From Candidatus Binatia bacterium (GTDB lineage: Bacteria > Vulcanimicrobiota > Vulcanimicrobiia > Vulcanimicrobiales > Vulcanimicrobiaceae), in the NCBI GenBank assembly GCA_035541935.1, contig DATKMJ010000016.1, positions 1 to 42,467 on the forward strand: a DNA stretch of 42,467 nucleotides, read 5' to 3'. The notes beneath the pieces are model-generated. The model was given only the letters and a program-made list of their open reading frames with translations, did no database searches and was not told where the DNA came from. How positions within the stretch are numbered: the stretch's first letter is position 1; each line of letters begins with the position of its first letter. Position numbers and translations under genes: made by a program. Shown one piece after another: positions 7,973-16,953 of the stretch.

Positions 7973-9901
7973 GTGGAGCCGGGTTACGCGCTGCGCTGCA
8001 CGATCGGCGTCGCGATCCCGCTCGTCGCCGCGACGCTGCTCGGCGATCCGGCGCTCGGGGTCGCCGGCGCGATCGGCGCGTTCATCACCGGCTTTACGTC
8101 GCTGCAGGGCGTCTATCGAACGCGTCTGACGGCGATGCTCTTCGCCGCGCTCGGGATGGCGGCGACGAGCTTCATCGGCTCGTTAGCCGGCCATTCCTCG
8201 CCCGCAATCGTCGCGGCGACCGTGCTCGCGGGATACGCGTGCGGCACGATCGGGCAACTCGGTCCCGCGGCGTCAACGGTCGCGCTCAACTCGTTCGTCG
8301 CGTTCGTTCTCTTCTCGAGCCGGCCGCTCGGGCCGGAGCAGGCACTCATCCAATCGGCGTGCGTGCTCGGCGGCGGTCTCGTGCAAGCCGTTCTTCTCTT
8401 GATCGCCTGGCCGGCGGCGCGGCGCGGCGTCGAGCGCGCGGCGCTCGCCGACGTCTATCGCAACCTTGCGAGTTACGCGCGCGGCATCGCCGAGAATCCC
8501 GAGACGGCGCCGCCGATCACGCCGCTGGCGACCGCGCGCCAGGTGCTCGCCGATCCGCAGCCCTTCGCGCGTTCGGGCGAGATCGCGCGGGTCAATCGCC
8601 TCCTCGAAGACGCCGAGGTCATTCGCAAACGCCTCGGCGCGCTCGCCGCCGGCGCGCCGCGCGGACTCCCGCGAACGCTTGCCGAGAGCTTGGACGCGAT
8701 CGCGCGCGTGCTGATGGGGAGCGACGAAGCCGTCCCCGCCTTTGCGTTCGCGCCGGACGACGACGCGCACCGTTTCGCAGCAGCGGACCTGGCATCGCAC
8801 GTGCGCGATGCGGCGGAAGCGGCGACGATGCTCGCGCGCGGGCGCGTACCGAACGTGCACCTGCTTTCGAAGCCGCGACCCGGACCGTACGTGCAGACTC
8901 ACATAGACTGGCTGAGCCGCGACGCGCTGCGCTTTGCGCTCGTCGCCGGCATCGCGATGATTCTGGGGCGTCACTTTGCGGCCGAACGCGGCTACTGGAT
9001 CGCGCTGACGGCCGCGCTCGTTCTCAAGCCCGATTTTCAAACGACCTTCGTCCGCGGCGTCGGGCGTATCGGTGGCACGCTCGTCGGCGCCGTCGTCGCC
9101 GGCTTCGCGGTCGCGCTCGTGCGCGGGCACCCGGCGCTCCAGGTCGCGGGCGTCCTGACGACCGCAGCGGCGGCGTACCTCACCTTCAACCCCAACTACG
9201 CGCTCTTCACGATCGCGATCACCTCGTTCGTCGTCATGATCTTGAGCATGCAGGGCGTCGCGGGAACGACGACGATCGAGCAGCGCGTCCTCGACACGCT
9301 CGCCGGCGGCGCGCTCGCGATGATTGGATTTCTCGCGCTGCCGTCGTGGGAGCGCAAGCGAACGCGCCCGCTGCTCGGCGACCTTCTCGACGCGCAGCGG
9401 CGTCTGGCGGACGCAATTCTCGCCGCGTACGCAAACCCGTCGCCCAGCGCGCGCAAGACCATCGCCGCGGCCCGCACCGCGATCTGGAAGGTTCGCACGG
9501 CGGTCGAGACCTCGATCGACCGGACGCGCCACGAGCCCACGTCGCATCACACGATCGGCGCGGCCCGGGCGCTGCGCATCCTCGCCGCGACGCAGCGCTT
9601 CGCGCTCGCCAACCTCGTGCTCGAGACGGCGCTCGAGACGCAGCGCCTGCCCGCGCCGCCCGCCGCGCTGACCGCTTTTGCGGCCGCGCTCGACGACGAG
9701 ATGGCGGAACTCGCGCGTGCGTTGCGCGCGTCACGCGCGCCGCGCTGCGGCCCGCGCTTGCGCGAGGAGCGGGCGCGCCTCGAGGCCGAGCTCGACGCGC
9801 GCGACCCCGAGCAACGGCTCGTCCTCGACGCGGTCGGCGGCTATGCCGAAGCGATCGCACGGCTAAGGCGCCTGCTCGGCGCCCGATCTTCTACCGCTTA
9901 G
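7973..9901 (+). CDS. FUSC-family integral membrane protein (YccS/aromatic-acid-exporter-like)
   Basis: The 642-residue product has the duplicated layout of the FUSC superfamily: an N-terminal block of hydrophobic helices (about 5-150), a cytoplasmic helical region (about 155-310), a second hydrophobic block (about 318-455) containing [21 protein letters not shown] and [18 protein letters not shown], and an Arg/Ala-rich C-terminal helical domain. The [13 protein letters not shown]-type motif is typical of the family, whose members are implicated in efflux of aromatic acids. GTG 7973 is the first plausible start after the SGNH stop; the frame is open further upstream. It ends with a 4-base tail-to-tail overlap with the next gene. 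Confidence 0.85.
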   Translation: MEPGYALRCTIGVAIPLVAATLLGDPALGVAGAIGAFITGFTSLQGVYRTRLTAMLFAALGMAATSFIGSLAGHSSPAIVAATVLAGYACGTIGQLGPAASTVALNSFVAFVLFSSRPLGPEQALIQSACVLGGGLVQAVLLLIAWPAARRGVERAALADVYRNLASYARGIAENPETAPPITPLATARQVLADPQPFARSGEIARVNRLLEDAEVIRKRLGALAAGAPRGLPRTLAESLDAIARVLMGSDEAVPAFAFAPDDDAHRFAAADLASHVRDAAEAATMLARGRVPNVHLLSKPRPGPYVQTHIDWLSRDALRFALVAGIAMILGRHFAAERGYWIALTAALVLKPDFQTTFVRGVGRIGGTLVGAVVAGFAVALVRGHPALQVAGVLTTAAAAYLTFNPNYALFTIAITSFVVMILSMQGVAGTTTIEQRVLDTLAGGALAMIGFLALPSWERKRTRPLLGDLLDAQRRLADAILAAYANPSPSARKTIAAARTAIWKVRTAVETSIDRTRHEPTSHHTIGAARALRILAATQRFALANLVLETALETQRLPAPPAALTAFAAALDDEMAELARALRASRAPRCGPRLREERARLEAELDARDPEQRLVLDAVGGYAEAIARLRRLLGARSSTA

Positions 9902-10719
9902 GACTTCGCAAACGCCAGGAGATCCTCGTGGAAGCGGTCGCGATGCGTCGCGAAGAGCCCGTGCGGCGCTCCCGGATAGACTTTCAGCGTTGCGTTCTTC
10001 ACGATCTTGACCGCGAGCTCCGACGCGTCGGCGATCGGGACGATCTGATCGTCCTCGCCGGCGATGAAGAGCACGGGCACGTCCATCTTCTTGAGGTCTT
10101 CCGTGAAATCGGTCTCTGAAAACGCCTTCACGCAGTCGTAGGCAGCCGCGTAGCCGACCTGCATGCTCCACAACCAGAACGTGTCGATCACGCCCTGCGA
10201 GACATTCGCGCCGGGGCGGTTGTAGCCGTAGAACGGCAGCGCAAGGTCGCGATAGAACTGCGCGCGATCCTTCGCCAAGCCCGCGCGTAGGCCGTCGAAC
10301 GCGCTCATCGGCAGGCCGCCGGGATTCGTCGCGCTCTGGATCATCACCGGCGGCACCGCGCCGACGAGCACGACCTTCGCGACGCGGCTCGTGCCGTGGC
10401 GGCCGATGTAACGCGCGACCTCTCCGCCGCCGGTCGAGTGGCCGATGTGGATCGCGCTCTTGAGGTCGAGCGCGGCGGTGAGCGCCGCGAGGTCGTCGGC
10501 ATAGTGATCCATGTCGTTGCCTTGCCAGGTCTGCGCCGATCTGCCGTGGCCGCGCCGGTCGAGCGCGATCGCGCGATGGCCGTTCGAGGCGAAGAGCGCG
10601 AGTTGCTCGTCCCATGCATCGGCATTGAGGGGCCACCCATGGCTGAAGACGACGGGCTGCCCCGCGCCCCAGTCCTTATAGAAAATCTCCGTCCCGTCGG
10701 TTGTCGTAATCGTCGGCAT
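9898..10719 (-). CDS. Alpha/beta hydrolase, chloroperoxidase/arylesterase type
   Basis: The 273-residue cytoplasmic hydrolase resembles cofactor-free haloperoxidases and aryl esterases. Visible features are the oxyanion-hole region [10 protein letters not shown] (about 25-34), the nucleophile elbow GHSTGG with Ser95, the acid GEDDQIVP with Asp224, and the catalytic His253 in GAPHGLF. The start ATG is preceded by a strong AGGAGG Shine-Dalgarno on the minus strand. It is divergent to the porin gene (64 nt between starts) and converges on the FUSC gene. Physiological substrate not predictable; perhydrolase or esterase activity is family knowledge. Confidence 0.92.
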   Translation of the reverse strand: MPTITTTDGTEIFYKDWGAGQPVVFSHGWPLNADAWDEQLALFASNGHRAIALDRRGHGRSAQTWQGNDMDHYADDLAALTAALDLKSAIHIGHSTGGGEVARYIGRHGTSRVAKVVLVGAVPPVMIQSATNPGGLPMSAFDGLRAGLAKDRAQFYRDLALPFYGYNRPGANVSQGVIDTFWLWSMQVGYAAAYDCVKAFSETDFTEDLKKMDVPVLFIAGEDDQIVPIADASELAVKIVKNATLKVYPGAPHGLFATHRDRFHEDLLAFAKS

Positions 10720-10783
10720 CTGCTTACCTCCTCAGGGCTCCCATGGTACCGCAGATAGCGGAGCGAAAGATACCTCGTCCCTG

Positions 10784-12118
10784 ATGACGCATCTCGTTCT
10801 CGCGGCAATCGCCGGCGCAGTGCCGGAGCCCTCTCCGACTCCTCGCCAGCAGCGGTTCAGCGTTCACGCTCAATCGACGGTCACGCAGCAGTACCACCAA
10901 GGATTCCCCGCCGCCTACTCGGGTACGCAGAGCCTCTACAATCAACCCGACAACGCACGCACGTTCGACGTGACGCTCTACCTCGGGGCGAGGCTGTGGA
11001 GCGGCGCCTGCGCGTACGTAAATCCGGAACTCGACGAAGGCTTCGGACTGGGCAATCCGGGCGCTCCCGGCCAGCCCTACAACGGAACCTTCGGCGTCGC
11101 CGGTTTCGTCAGCGGAGAGGCCTATAGACTAGGCTCGGCGACCTCGTACGCGCGCATCCAGCGCGCCTTCGTCAGGCAGGTCATCGACCTCGGCGGCGAC
11201 CCCCAGCCGGTCGTTCCGGACGCCAATCAAATCGGCGGTTCCGTCACGACTCGAAACCTGACGTTAACCGCAGGCAAGTTTGCCGTCACCGACGTCTTCG
11301 ACGACAACCCGTACGCACACGACCCAAGAAACGACTTCCTCAACTGGTCGATCATCGACATGGGAGCGTTCGATTATGCGGCGGACGCTTGGGGATACAC
11401 GTACGGCATCAGCGCCGAACTCGCCGGCAGGACGTCGACGGTGCGCGCCGGCCTCTTCCAGCTCTCGAAAGTCCCCAACGATATCGCAATCGAAAGCCGG
11501 CCGCTTCTTCAATACTCGCCGATCGTCGAGTACGAACGGCGCACGTCGCTCTTCGGAGGCCATCCTGGGTCGATCAAGGCCCTCGTTTATTACGACGAGG
11601 GCTTCTTCGGGCCGTACGCCGACGCCGTCGACGCCGCGCGGGGCACCGGCCGCGTACCGAGCACCGCCGACGTGCGAAGCAAACATCTCAAGGCGGGAGG
11701 CGGCATCAACCTCGCGCAGGAGGTGGCCGCGCACGTCGGAGTCTTTGCCCGCGCGAGCGCGATGAACGGGACGTACGAGGCCGACGAGTTCACCGACATC
11801 GACCGGTCGCTCTCGGCCGGCGCGTCGGTCGACGGAGGCCTCTACCGCAGGCCAAACGACGCCTTTGGATTCGCGCTGGCCTTTAATTCGATATCGGCCC
11901 CCGCACAGGAGTATTTTGCAGCCGGCGGACTCGGCGTGCTCGTCGGCGACGGCGGCTTAACGTACGGCGGCGAGCGCATCGAAGAGATGTACTACAAGCT
12001 CGGCATCGCGACGTACGGAGCGATCACTGCGGACTATCAGCACGTCGGCAACCCGGCGTACAACACCGTGCGCGGCCCGGTATCGATCTTCGGCTTACGG
12101 TACCACGTGGCGCTGTAG
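10784..12118 (+). CDS. OprB-like carbohydrate-selective porin
   Basis: The 444-residue product looks like the carbohydrate porin family (OprB, PF04966). It has the characteristic N-terminal VHAQSTVTQQYHQGFPAAYSG segment style, TFDVTLYLGARLWSGACAYVNPELDEGFGL, GVAGFVSGEAYRLG, and many amphipathic strands through to a C-terminal FGLRYHVAL. The signal peptide (MTHLVLAAIAGAVPEP) is short and weak, so the true start may lie elsewhere, although ATG 10784 is the only good one before the conserved part. It likely forms a beta-barrel in the outer membrane for uptake of sugars or similar solutes. This is direct evidence that the organism is a diderm. Confidence 0.83.
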   Translation: MTHLVLAAIAGAVPEPSPTPRQQRFSVHAQSTVTQQYHQGFPAAYSGTQSLYNQPDNARTFDVTLYLGARLWSGACAYVNPELDEGFGLGNPGAPGQPYNGTFGVAGFVSGEAYRLGSATSYARIQRAFVRQVIDLGGDPQPVVPDANQIGGSVTTRNLTLTAGKFAVTDVFDDNPYAHDPRNDFLNWSIIDMGAFDYAADAWGYTYGISAELAGRTSTVRAGLFQLSKVPNDIAIESRPLLQYSPIVEYERRTSLFGGHPGSIKALVYYDEGFFGPYADAVDAARGTGRVPSTADVRSKHLKAGGGINLAQEVAAHVGVFARASAMNGTYEADEFTDIDRSLSAGASVDGGLYRRPNDAFGFALAFNSISAPAQEYFAAGGLGVLVGDGGLTYGGERIEEMYYKLGIATYGAITADYQHVGNPAYNTVRGPVSIFGLRYHVAL

Positions 12119-12147
12119 CGCGTCGGGCCGCTCGGCGTGCCTACGGT

Positions 12148-13422
12148 TTATGCGTAGATGCCGCGGAGCTTCGAGGCTTTGACGACGCGGTCGATCGCCA
12201 GCGTGTAGGCGGCGGTTCGCAGCGTCGCGTGCCGCGTGTTCGCGATCGTGCGGATCTGGTGGAGGTTCGAGAGCAGGAAGTCCTCGAGGCGCTCGTTGAC
12301 CTCGGCCTCTTTCCAGAAGAATCCCATCCGGTCTTGGGCCCACTCGAAGTACGAGACGGTCACGCCGCCGGCGTTTGCCATGATGTCGGGGATGACGACG
12401 ATGCCGCGCTCGCGCAGCACGCGATCGGCCTCGGGGGTCGTCGGCCCGTTCGAGCCCTCGACGATCAACTTCGCTTGCACCTTCGCGGCCGACTCGGGAG
12501 TGAATACCTTTTCGAGCGCGGCGGGAACGAGCACGTCGCATTTGCTCGCCAGCAACTCGGCGTTCGTGATCTTCTCCCCGCCCTTGAAACCTTCGAGCGT
12601 CCCAAACTTGGCTGCGTGCTCCGCCGCTCCGTTGACGTAGATGCCGTTCTCGTTGTAGTAGGCGCCGGTGACGTCGGAGATGCCGACGACTTTGCAACCG
12701 CGCTCCTCGAAAAGCCGCGCCGCGTGCATGCCGACGTTGCCGAAGCCTTGAATCGCGATCGTCGCTTTGTCGGGACGCAGATCCATCTCCGCCATCTCGT
12801 CGAGCGCACAGATCGTCACGCCGCGGCCCGTCGCTTCGACGCGCCCGCGCGAACCGCCGATCTCGAGCGGCTTGCCGGTGACGACGCCCGGCATGTTCTG
12901 CCGGACGTGCATCGAGTAGGTGTCCATGAACCACGCCATCACCTGCGGCGTCGTATTGACGTCGGGCGCGGGCACGTCCTTATCAGGTCCGACGACTTCG
13001 ACCAGCTCCGCGGCGTAACGCCGCGTGATGCGCTCGAGCTCGTTCGAGGAGAGGGTCGCCGGATCGCAGGTGACGCCGCCCTTGCCGCCGCCGAAGGGGA
13101 GATCGACGACCGCGCACTTCCACGTCATCCAGAACGCGAGCGCGGTCACCTCGTCGAGCGTCACCCGGGGATGGTAGCGAATGCCGCCTTTGGCGGGACC
13201 GCGTGCGAAGTTGTACTGCACGCGATAGCCGGTGTAGACTTCGAACTCGCCGGAATCTCGCTGAAACGGGATCGAGAAGATGATCTGCCGCGAGGGGTGC
13301 GTCAGGATGCGGCGCATGCCGGCATCGAGCTCGAGAAGGTCGGCGGCCTCGTTGAAGTACGCGATCGCGTCGCCGAAGACCGAGACCTCGCGCACCGAGG
13401 TTTCGCGCAGAGCAGTCGTCAT
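12148..13422 (-). CDS. gdhA: Glutamate dehydrogenase (Glu/Leu/Phe/Val family)
   Basis: It interconverts glutamate with 2-oxoglutarate and ammonia using NAD(P). The 424-residue protein is of normal length for the hexameric short GDH class. It has the substrate-binding GPAKGGIRYHP and the active-site region CAVVDLPFGGGKGGV, followed by PAPDVNTTPQVMAWFMDTY and the Rossmann GFGNVGMHAARLFEERG, with Asp in VGISDVTGAYY after the second strand. The start chosen is ATG at 13422 (MTTALRETS); the frame extends upstream without homology. It lies 40 nt downstream of ychF on the same strand and ends near the convergent porin gene. Cofactor preference is not decided here. Confidence 0.95.
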   Translation of the reverse strand: MTTALRETSVREVSVFGDAIAYFNEAADLLELDAGMRRILTHPSRQIIFSIPFQRDSGEFEVYTGYRVQYNFARGPAKGGIRYHPRVTLDEVTALAFWMTWKCAVVDLPFGGGKGGVTCDPATLSSNELERITRRYAAELVEVVGPDKDVPAPDVNTTPQVMAWFMDTYSMHVRQNMPGVVTGKPLEIGGSRGRVEATGRGVTICALDEMAEMDLRPDKATIAIQGFGNVGMHAARLFEERGCKVVGISDVTGAYYNENGIYVNGAAEHAAKFGTLEGFKGGEKITNAELLASKCDVLVPAALEKVFTPESAAKVQAKLIVEGSNGPTTPEADRVLRERGIVVIPDIMANAGGVTVSYFEWAQDRMGFFWKEAEVNERLEDFLLSNLHQIRTIANTRHATLRTAAYTLAIDRVVKASKLRGIYA

Positions 13423-13462
13423 AAGGCTAAGGTTTGTCGAACGCGGTCCGCGGCCCCTTGGC

Positions 13463-14557
13463 TCACACGTTGAACCTGAAGTTGACGACGTCGCCCTCTT
13501 GCATGACGTACTCCCGCCCCTCGCTGCGGACCCGGCCGGCCGCTCGCATCGCCTCCATCGTCCGATACTCGACGTAGTCGTCGTACGAGACGATCTCGGC
13601 CCGAATGAAGCCTCGCTCGAGGTCGCTGTGAATGGTCCCGGCCGCACGGGGCGCCTTCGTCCCCCTTGGGATCGGCCAGGCGCGGGCTTCCTTCTCCCCC
13701 GCCGTGAGGAACGTCATGAGGCCCAGCAGGTCGTAGGCGGCTGCCGAGAGGTCGTCGAGGCCGCTGCGTTCGATCCCCAGCTCTCGCTGGAACTCGGCTG
13801 CCTCGTCCTCGGAGAGGCCGGCCAGTTCGGCTTCCAGCTTCCCGCTGAGGACGATCGCTCGCCCGCCCTCGGCCCGCGCGATCTCCTCGACGGCGCGCAC
13901 GCGCTCGTTCGGCGCCCCGGCCTGCACTTCGTCGACGTTGGCGACGTAGAGCATCGGCTTGAGGGTGAGCAAGAACGAGTCGGCCGCGACCCGCGCCTCG
14001 AGACTCTCCGGGGCAAAACTCCGCGCCGGGCGCGCCTCCTCGAGCGCCGCGGCGAGCCGCTGCGCCGCCTCCAGGTACTCGCGCGTCTGCGCCTGCGAGC
14101 GGACCTCACGCTCGAGCTTGGCGATGCGCTTACGCATGGTCGCAAGGTCGGCAAGCGCCAATTCGATCGCCACGATCTCGCAGTCGCGACGAGGGTCGGG
14201 CCGTCCCTCGACGTGAGTTACGTCTTCGTCCTCGAAGCAGCGCAAGACCATCGCGATGGCATCGGTCTCCCGAATGTGGCTCAAGAACGCGTTGCCGAGG
14301 CCCTCGCCGGCGCTCGCGCCTCGCGTCAGGCCCGCGATGTCGACGAAGCGCACGGTCGCCGGCACGACGCGCTGCGCGCTCACGAGCGTCTGCAGCACCG
14401 CCAAGCGCGGGTCGGGGACGGCGACCTCGCCGACGTTCGGATCGATCGTTGCGAACGGATAGTTCGCGGCTAAGGCTTGGGCCGAGCGCGTGAGCGCGTT
14501 GAAAATCGTCGACTTCCCGACGTTCGGCAGTCCGACGATTCCGCACGAAAGTGGCAT
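13463..14557 (-). CDS. ychF: Ribosome-associated ATPase YchF (Obg family)
   Basis: YchF/OLA1 is a universally conserved P-loop ATPase that associates with ribosomes and affects stress responses. The 364-residue protein has the G1 motif GLPNVGKST, the switch sequence VRFVDIAGLTRGASAGEGLGN, a coiled-coil insertion (about 135-195), and a C-terminal TGS domain with TFLTAGEKEARAWPIPRGT and the ending GDVVNFRFNV. Length and order match the family. Its start lies within 75 nt of the divergent DUF151 gene start, so both promoters must fit in that short gap. Confidence 0.96.
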   Translation of the reverse strand: MPLSCGIVGLPNVGKSTIFNALTRSAQALAANYPFATIDPNVGEVAVPDPRLAVLQTLVSAQRVVPATVRFVDIAGLTRGASAGEGLGNAFLSHIRETDAIAMVLRCFEDEDVTHVEGRPDPRRDCEIVAIELALADLATMRKRIAKLEREVRSQAQTREYLEAAQRLAAALEEARPARSFAPESLEARVAADSFLLTLKPMLYVANVDEVQAGAPNERVRAVEEIARAEGGRAIVLSGKLEAELAGLSEDEAAEFQRELGIERSGLDDLSAAAYDLLGLMTFLTAGEKEARAWPIPRGTKAPRAAGTIHSDLERGFIRAEIVSYDDYVEYRTMEAMRAAGRVRSEGREYVMQEGDVVNFRFNV

Positions 14558-14628
14558 ACTTCGAGCGGGGCCGTTCGGGCCGGCAAGAAAATTTGCCTGG
14601 CGTGTCGGATACGTCGGAGATGCGCCAA

Positions 14629-15096
14629 ATGAAGGTCGACAAGCTCGGAATCGACCTCCTGACCCACGATCCCGTCGTCATCCTCAAGGACATGGACGGC
14701 TCCCACTACCTGCCGATTCTGATCGGACCCTTCGAAGCGACCGCGATCGCGCTCGCGCTCGAAGGCGCGCCGGTGCCGCGCCCGCTCTCCCACGACCTCA
14801 TGCGCAACATCTTGGAGACGCTCAACGTCAATCTGGAGCAGGTCGTGATCCACGACATCAAAGACTCGACCTTCTTCGCCAAGCTGATCGTGCGCACGAA
14901 CGGCGACCTTCAGGAGATCGACGCGCGGCCGTCAGACGGCATCGCCCTCGCCCTTCGCGTCCCCGCGCCGATCTTCGTCTCCGACAAGATCGTCCTCGAA
15001 GAGGCGACCGCGGAGCGCAAGCCGGTCAACGAAACCGAGATGGCGCGCTTCAAGAAGTTCCTCGACGACCTCAAGCCTTCAGACTTCAACCGCTGA
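14629..15096 (+). CDS. Bifunctional nuclease-family protein (DUF151/BFN)
   Basis: The 155-residue protein matches the DUF151 family almost end to end: MKVDKLGIDLLTHDPVVILKD, LPILIGPFEATAIALALEG, RPLSHDLMRNILETL, the HDIKDSTFFAKL segment, and IDARPSDGIALALRVPAPIFVSD. Plant BFN and a Thermotoga relative have been linked to nuclease activity, but the role in bacteria is unsettled. ATG 14629 is chosen because GGAGAT lies seven bases upstream and the conserved domain starts at once. Upstream in-frame starts exist (14551, 14602, 14620), but the first overlaps the divergent ychF gene. Confidence 0.9.
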   Translation: MKVDKLGIDLLTHDPVVILKDMDGSHYLPILIGPFEATAIALALEGAPVPRPLSHDLMRNILETLNVNLEQVVIHDIKDSTFFAKLIVRTNGDLQEIDARPSDGIALALRVPAPIFVSDKIVLEEATAERKPVNETEMARFKKFLDDLKPSDFNR

Positions 15097-15127
15097 CGTA
15101 CGTCGTCGCGAACAGTGGAACGCGGCG

Positions 15128-15153
15128 CCAACGGGAATCGAAAGCGATACCGC
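15128..15153. repeat. 26-bp direct repeat, left copy
   Basis: The 26 bases starting CCAACGGGAATCG and ending GATACCGC are identical to 15804-15829. The two copies flank about 650 bp of lower-GC DNA carrying a single secreted-protein gene. They could be a duplication from insertion or a site-specific recombination footprint. Confidence 0.8.
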
Positions 15154-15197
15154 GGCACGACCCGGGGCACCTTAGTTCTCTCGGCGCAACTACGATA

Positions 15198-15722
15198 GTG
15201 CGAAAAGGATCTTTCCTGCTCCCGTGGATTTGTTTGACGTTGATGCCTCTACTGTGTCCCGCCGATGTTCCCGAACAATACCGCGACTTTAGCGGTGACG
15301 GCCCTACGGGCCCGGCTGCCGGCGGGTTCGCACTCGCATTGACTTCAGATGCCTCAATTGTGGTTTTGGGATCCCCAATGTGGGTGACTGTTGAAGTTAG
15401 AAATGTCTCAGGGCGATACCAAACCGGGATGTTCAACTCGCGTCATTCTGCATATAAGTTCAAAATCGTCAATGCTATATTCCGCACGATGGTGCCGCCC
15501 AATGGCAACAATCATTTCGGTCGTGAAGTAGGCTCATTCCCGATCGGCGGATGGCCGATACCGAAGGGCACATCGTTGTTTGGCAGATTTAGGCTAGACC
15601 GCCTCTACAGCTTCAAATGGCCTGGAGTGTACTCGGTTCAGGTCGTCGAAGGGCAGCCGATAATACGCGGAAAGCGTATCGTCCTTGCTTCAAACGCAAT
15701 AACGATTACCGTTCTCCCATGA
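15198..15722 (+). CDS. Small secreted protein, possible Ig-like fold
   Basis: I do not recognise the family. From GTG 15198 the 174-residue product begins with a typical Sec signal (MRKGSFLLPWICLTLMPLLC, then PADVPEQYRDFSG). The mature part has short beta segments (SPMWVTVEVRNVSG; IPKGTSLFGRFRLDRLYSF; GVYSVQV) and ends NAITITVLP, which resembles an immunoglobulin-like or BsuPI-type beta-sandwich. Base composition and codon use are visibly less GC-rich than in neighbours, and the gene lies exactly between two 26-bp direct repeats. It is probably horizontally acquired. No partner gene is evident. Confidence 0.6.
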   Translation: MRKGSFLLPWICLTLMPLLCPADVPEQYRDFSGDGPTGPAAGGFALALTSDASIVVLGSPMWVTVEVRNVSGRYQTGMFNSRHSAYKFKIVNAIFRTMVPPNGNNHFGREVGSFPIGGWPIPKGTSLFGRFRLDRLYSFKWPGVYSVQVVEGQPIIRGKRIVLASNAITITVLP

Positions 15723-16125
15723 CCCGCCACCGCGGGCCAAATGTGGGCCGCCCGGACCACGGACAACGCAAAAAGCAACGCGGACAGGAGTCTCAACGTA
15801 ATTCCAACGGGAATCGAAAGCGATACCGCAGATAACACGAGAAAACTGGACGATAACAGAAATAAACGTTTCAGGGTGATGGCGCTATCTGCGTTTCTCG
15901 GGTTGTCAGCGGTGGCTCGGCGATCGGCAAAGGTTTCCGGCTGAGCTGAGTAGCGTTTTCAACAGGCTCAAGTCAGGGCCGTTGATCGTCACGAGGGCCG
16001 AGGCGGCTGTAGCGCATGCCTCGGCGCCACGAAGATCACGAAGAGGAACGGCGACTCGCGCCCAGGTCTCTCCGGGAACGCCCGTTCAACGACATCGACT
16101 ACTGCCGACGTCACGGCTCTTGACG
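15723..16125. other. Gene-poor stretch with the right copy of the direct repeat
   Basis: About 400 bases without a convincing gene. It holds the second 26-bp repeat (15804-15829) and an AT-richer segment around 15830-15880. Short open frames on both strands here show no motif or ribosome-binding site I trust. It may be a remnant of an insertion or decayed genes. Confidence 0.5.
15804..15829. repeat. 26-bp direct repeat, right copy
   Basis: This is identical over 26 bases to 15128-15153 and in the same orientation. Flanking bases differ between copies, so the identity ends sharply, as expected for a recombination or duplication boundary. Confidence 0.8.
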
Positions 16126-16866
16126 TTAAGGCTGAAGTACGCTAACCCAGTTGTCGAATAGTACCCTCAGCCGATCGCCGGTCCTTCGCCCCCGCCCAAT
16201 GGAAAGTGCAAGGCCAACCATGCTGCGCAGAGGGTTAAGTAGCGCGCGTGAGCGGCCCTTGAGCACGACGTGGCCATAATCGGCAAAGCGCAGGGTTGTA
16301 GCTCGTTGGTGGTACGTCAGGGTCGGAAACTCTCTCAGTAGCGTCTCACCGAAGTAAATTGCTACGTCAAAAGCGATAGAGTATGAGCGGTTTGTCAGGC
16401 CCTCGCGAGGCAGATCAGCCGGAAACACCGAATTGCTCTCCAGCTTCTCGGCCTCCGAGGCGGTCAGTGGTCTGAGCTCAACCGCCGAAGCAAACCATCG
16501 GCCAAGCACGGACAGCGAGCCAGCAGTCAGGTCCGGACGCCACTGCTCAAATCCGGGAGTTCGTCTGACGGCGCTCGCCAGCTCTTCGATCCGAGCCGGA
16601 ACCGAGGCCACGTACCATTCCCGGTAGCTGCGGAGTTCCTGCTTCGACATCTCGCGGAGCAGCTTAGTGAAAGGCGGCCTGACTAGGTCGTATTCCGAAC
16701 TCAATGAATAATCACCTGAAATCCCCGCTGCCTGGAGGCAGTCTAATAACGGTTTTGATGGCGCTATCGTGAGTCCTCGGCCTCCGGGGTCCCGTCTGCA
16801 ACGAGAACTCAAATGTGTCTGCGATGCTCGTGACATGAAAGCGCTTTGAGCTGCTGACCGCGTCAA
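16126..16866 (-). CDS. Uncharacterised protein
   Basis: Function unknown. The 246-residue frame has a conserved-looking core: LLREMSKQELRSYREWYVASVPARIEEL, a SLSVLGRWFASAVELRPLTASE segment, and AFDVAIYFGETLLREFPTLTY. From memory this pattern (EWF...SLxxLGxWF...DxxxYFGE) resembles a scattered family of small uncharacterised bacterial proteins. There is no signal peptide or membrane helix. The first 30 residues (Arg/Ser-rich) look non-native, so the true start may be downstream; ATG codons occur at 16866 and 16836. It sits between a probable insertion and a toxin-antitoxin pair, so it is likely accessory. Confidence 0.55.
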   Translation of the reverse strand: MTRSAAQSAFMSRASQTHLSSRCRRDPGGRGLTIAPSKPLLDCLQAAGISGDYSLSSEYDLVRPPFTKLLREMSKQELRSYREWYVASVPARIEELASAVRRTPGFEQWRPDLTAGSLSVLGRWFASAVELRPLTASEAEKLESNSVFPADLPREGLTNRSYSIAFDVAIYFGETLLREFPTLTYHQRATTLRFADYGHVVLKGRSRALLNPLRSMVGLALSIGRGRRTGDRLRVLFDNWVSVLQP

Positions 16867-16915
16867 ACGGTACGTCGATGACCTCTACTACTCGCGCTGC
16901 GCCGAACGTCTATGG

Positions 16916-16944
16916 TTGACATATAACGGCAATCGTTATATGCT
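16916..16944 (+). promoter_or_regulatory. higBA promoter with overlapping operator
   Basis: A perfect -35 box TTGACA (16916-16921) is followed after 17 bases by a -10-like TATGCT (16939-16944). Between and over them lies a perfect inverted repeat, ATATAACG (16921-16928), GCAAT, CGTTATAT (16934-16941), a classical position for a repressor such as HigA. The expected transcript start (about 16951) is only a few bases before the higB GTG at 16954. Confidence 0.72.
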
Positions 16945-16953
16945 CATCATAAG

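Noticed and set aside
8239-10119. A 626-codon open frame overlapping the FUSC gene and hydrolase gene
   Set aside because: It is Arg/Ala-rich and out of frame with a well-supported membrane protein; a shadow frame.
15638-15838. A minus-strand frame with a signal-peptide-like start
   Set aside because: The hydrophobic start is attractive, but it overlaps the end of the 174-residue gene, includes the direct repeat, and has no clear ribosome-binding site or conserved part.
15741-15944. A plus-strand frame of 67 codons
   Set aside because: It reads through the right direct repeat, with no motif or ribosome-binding site; composition not gene-like.
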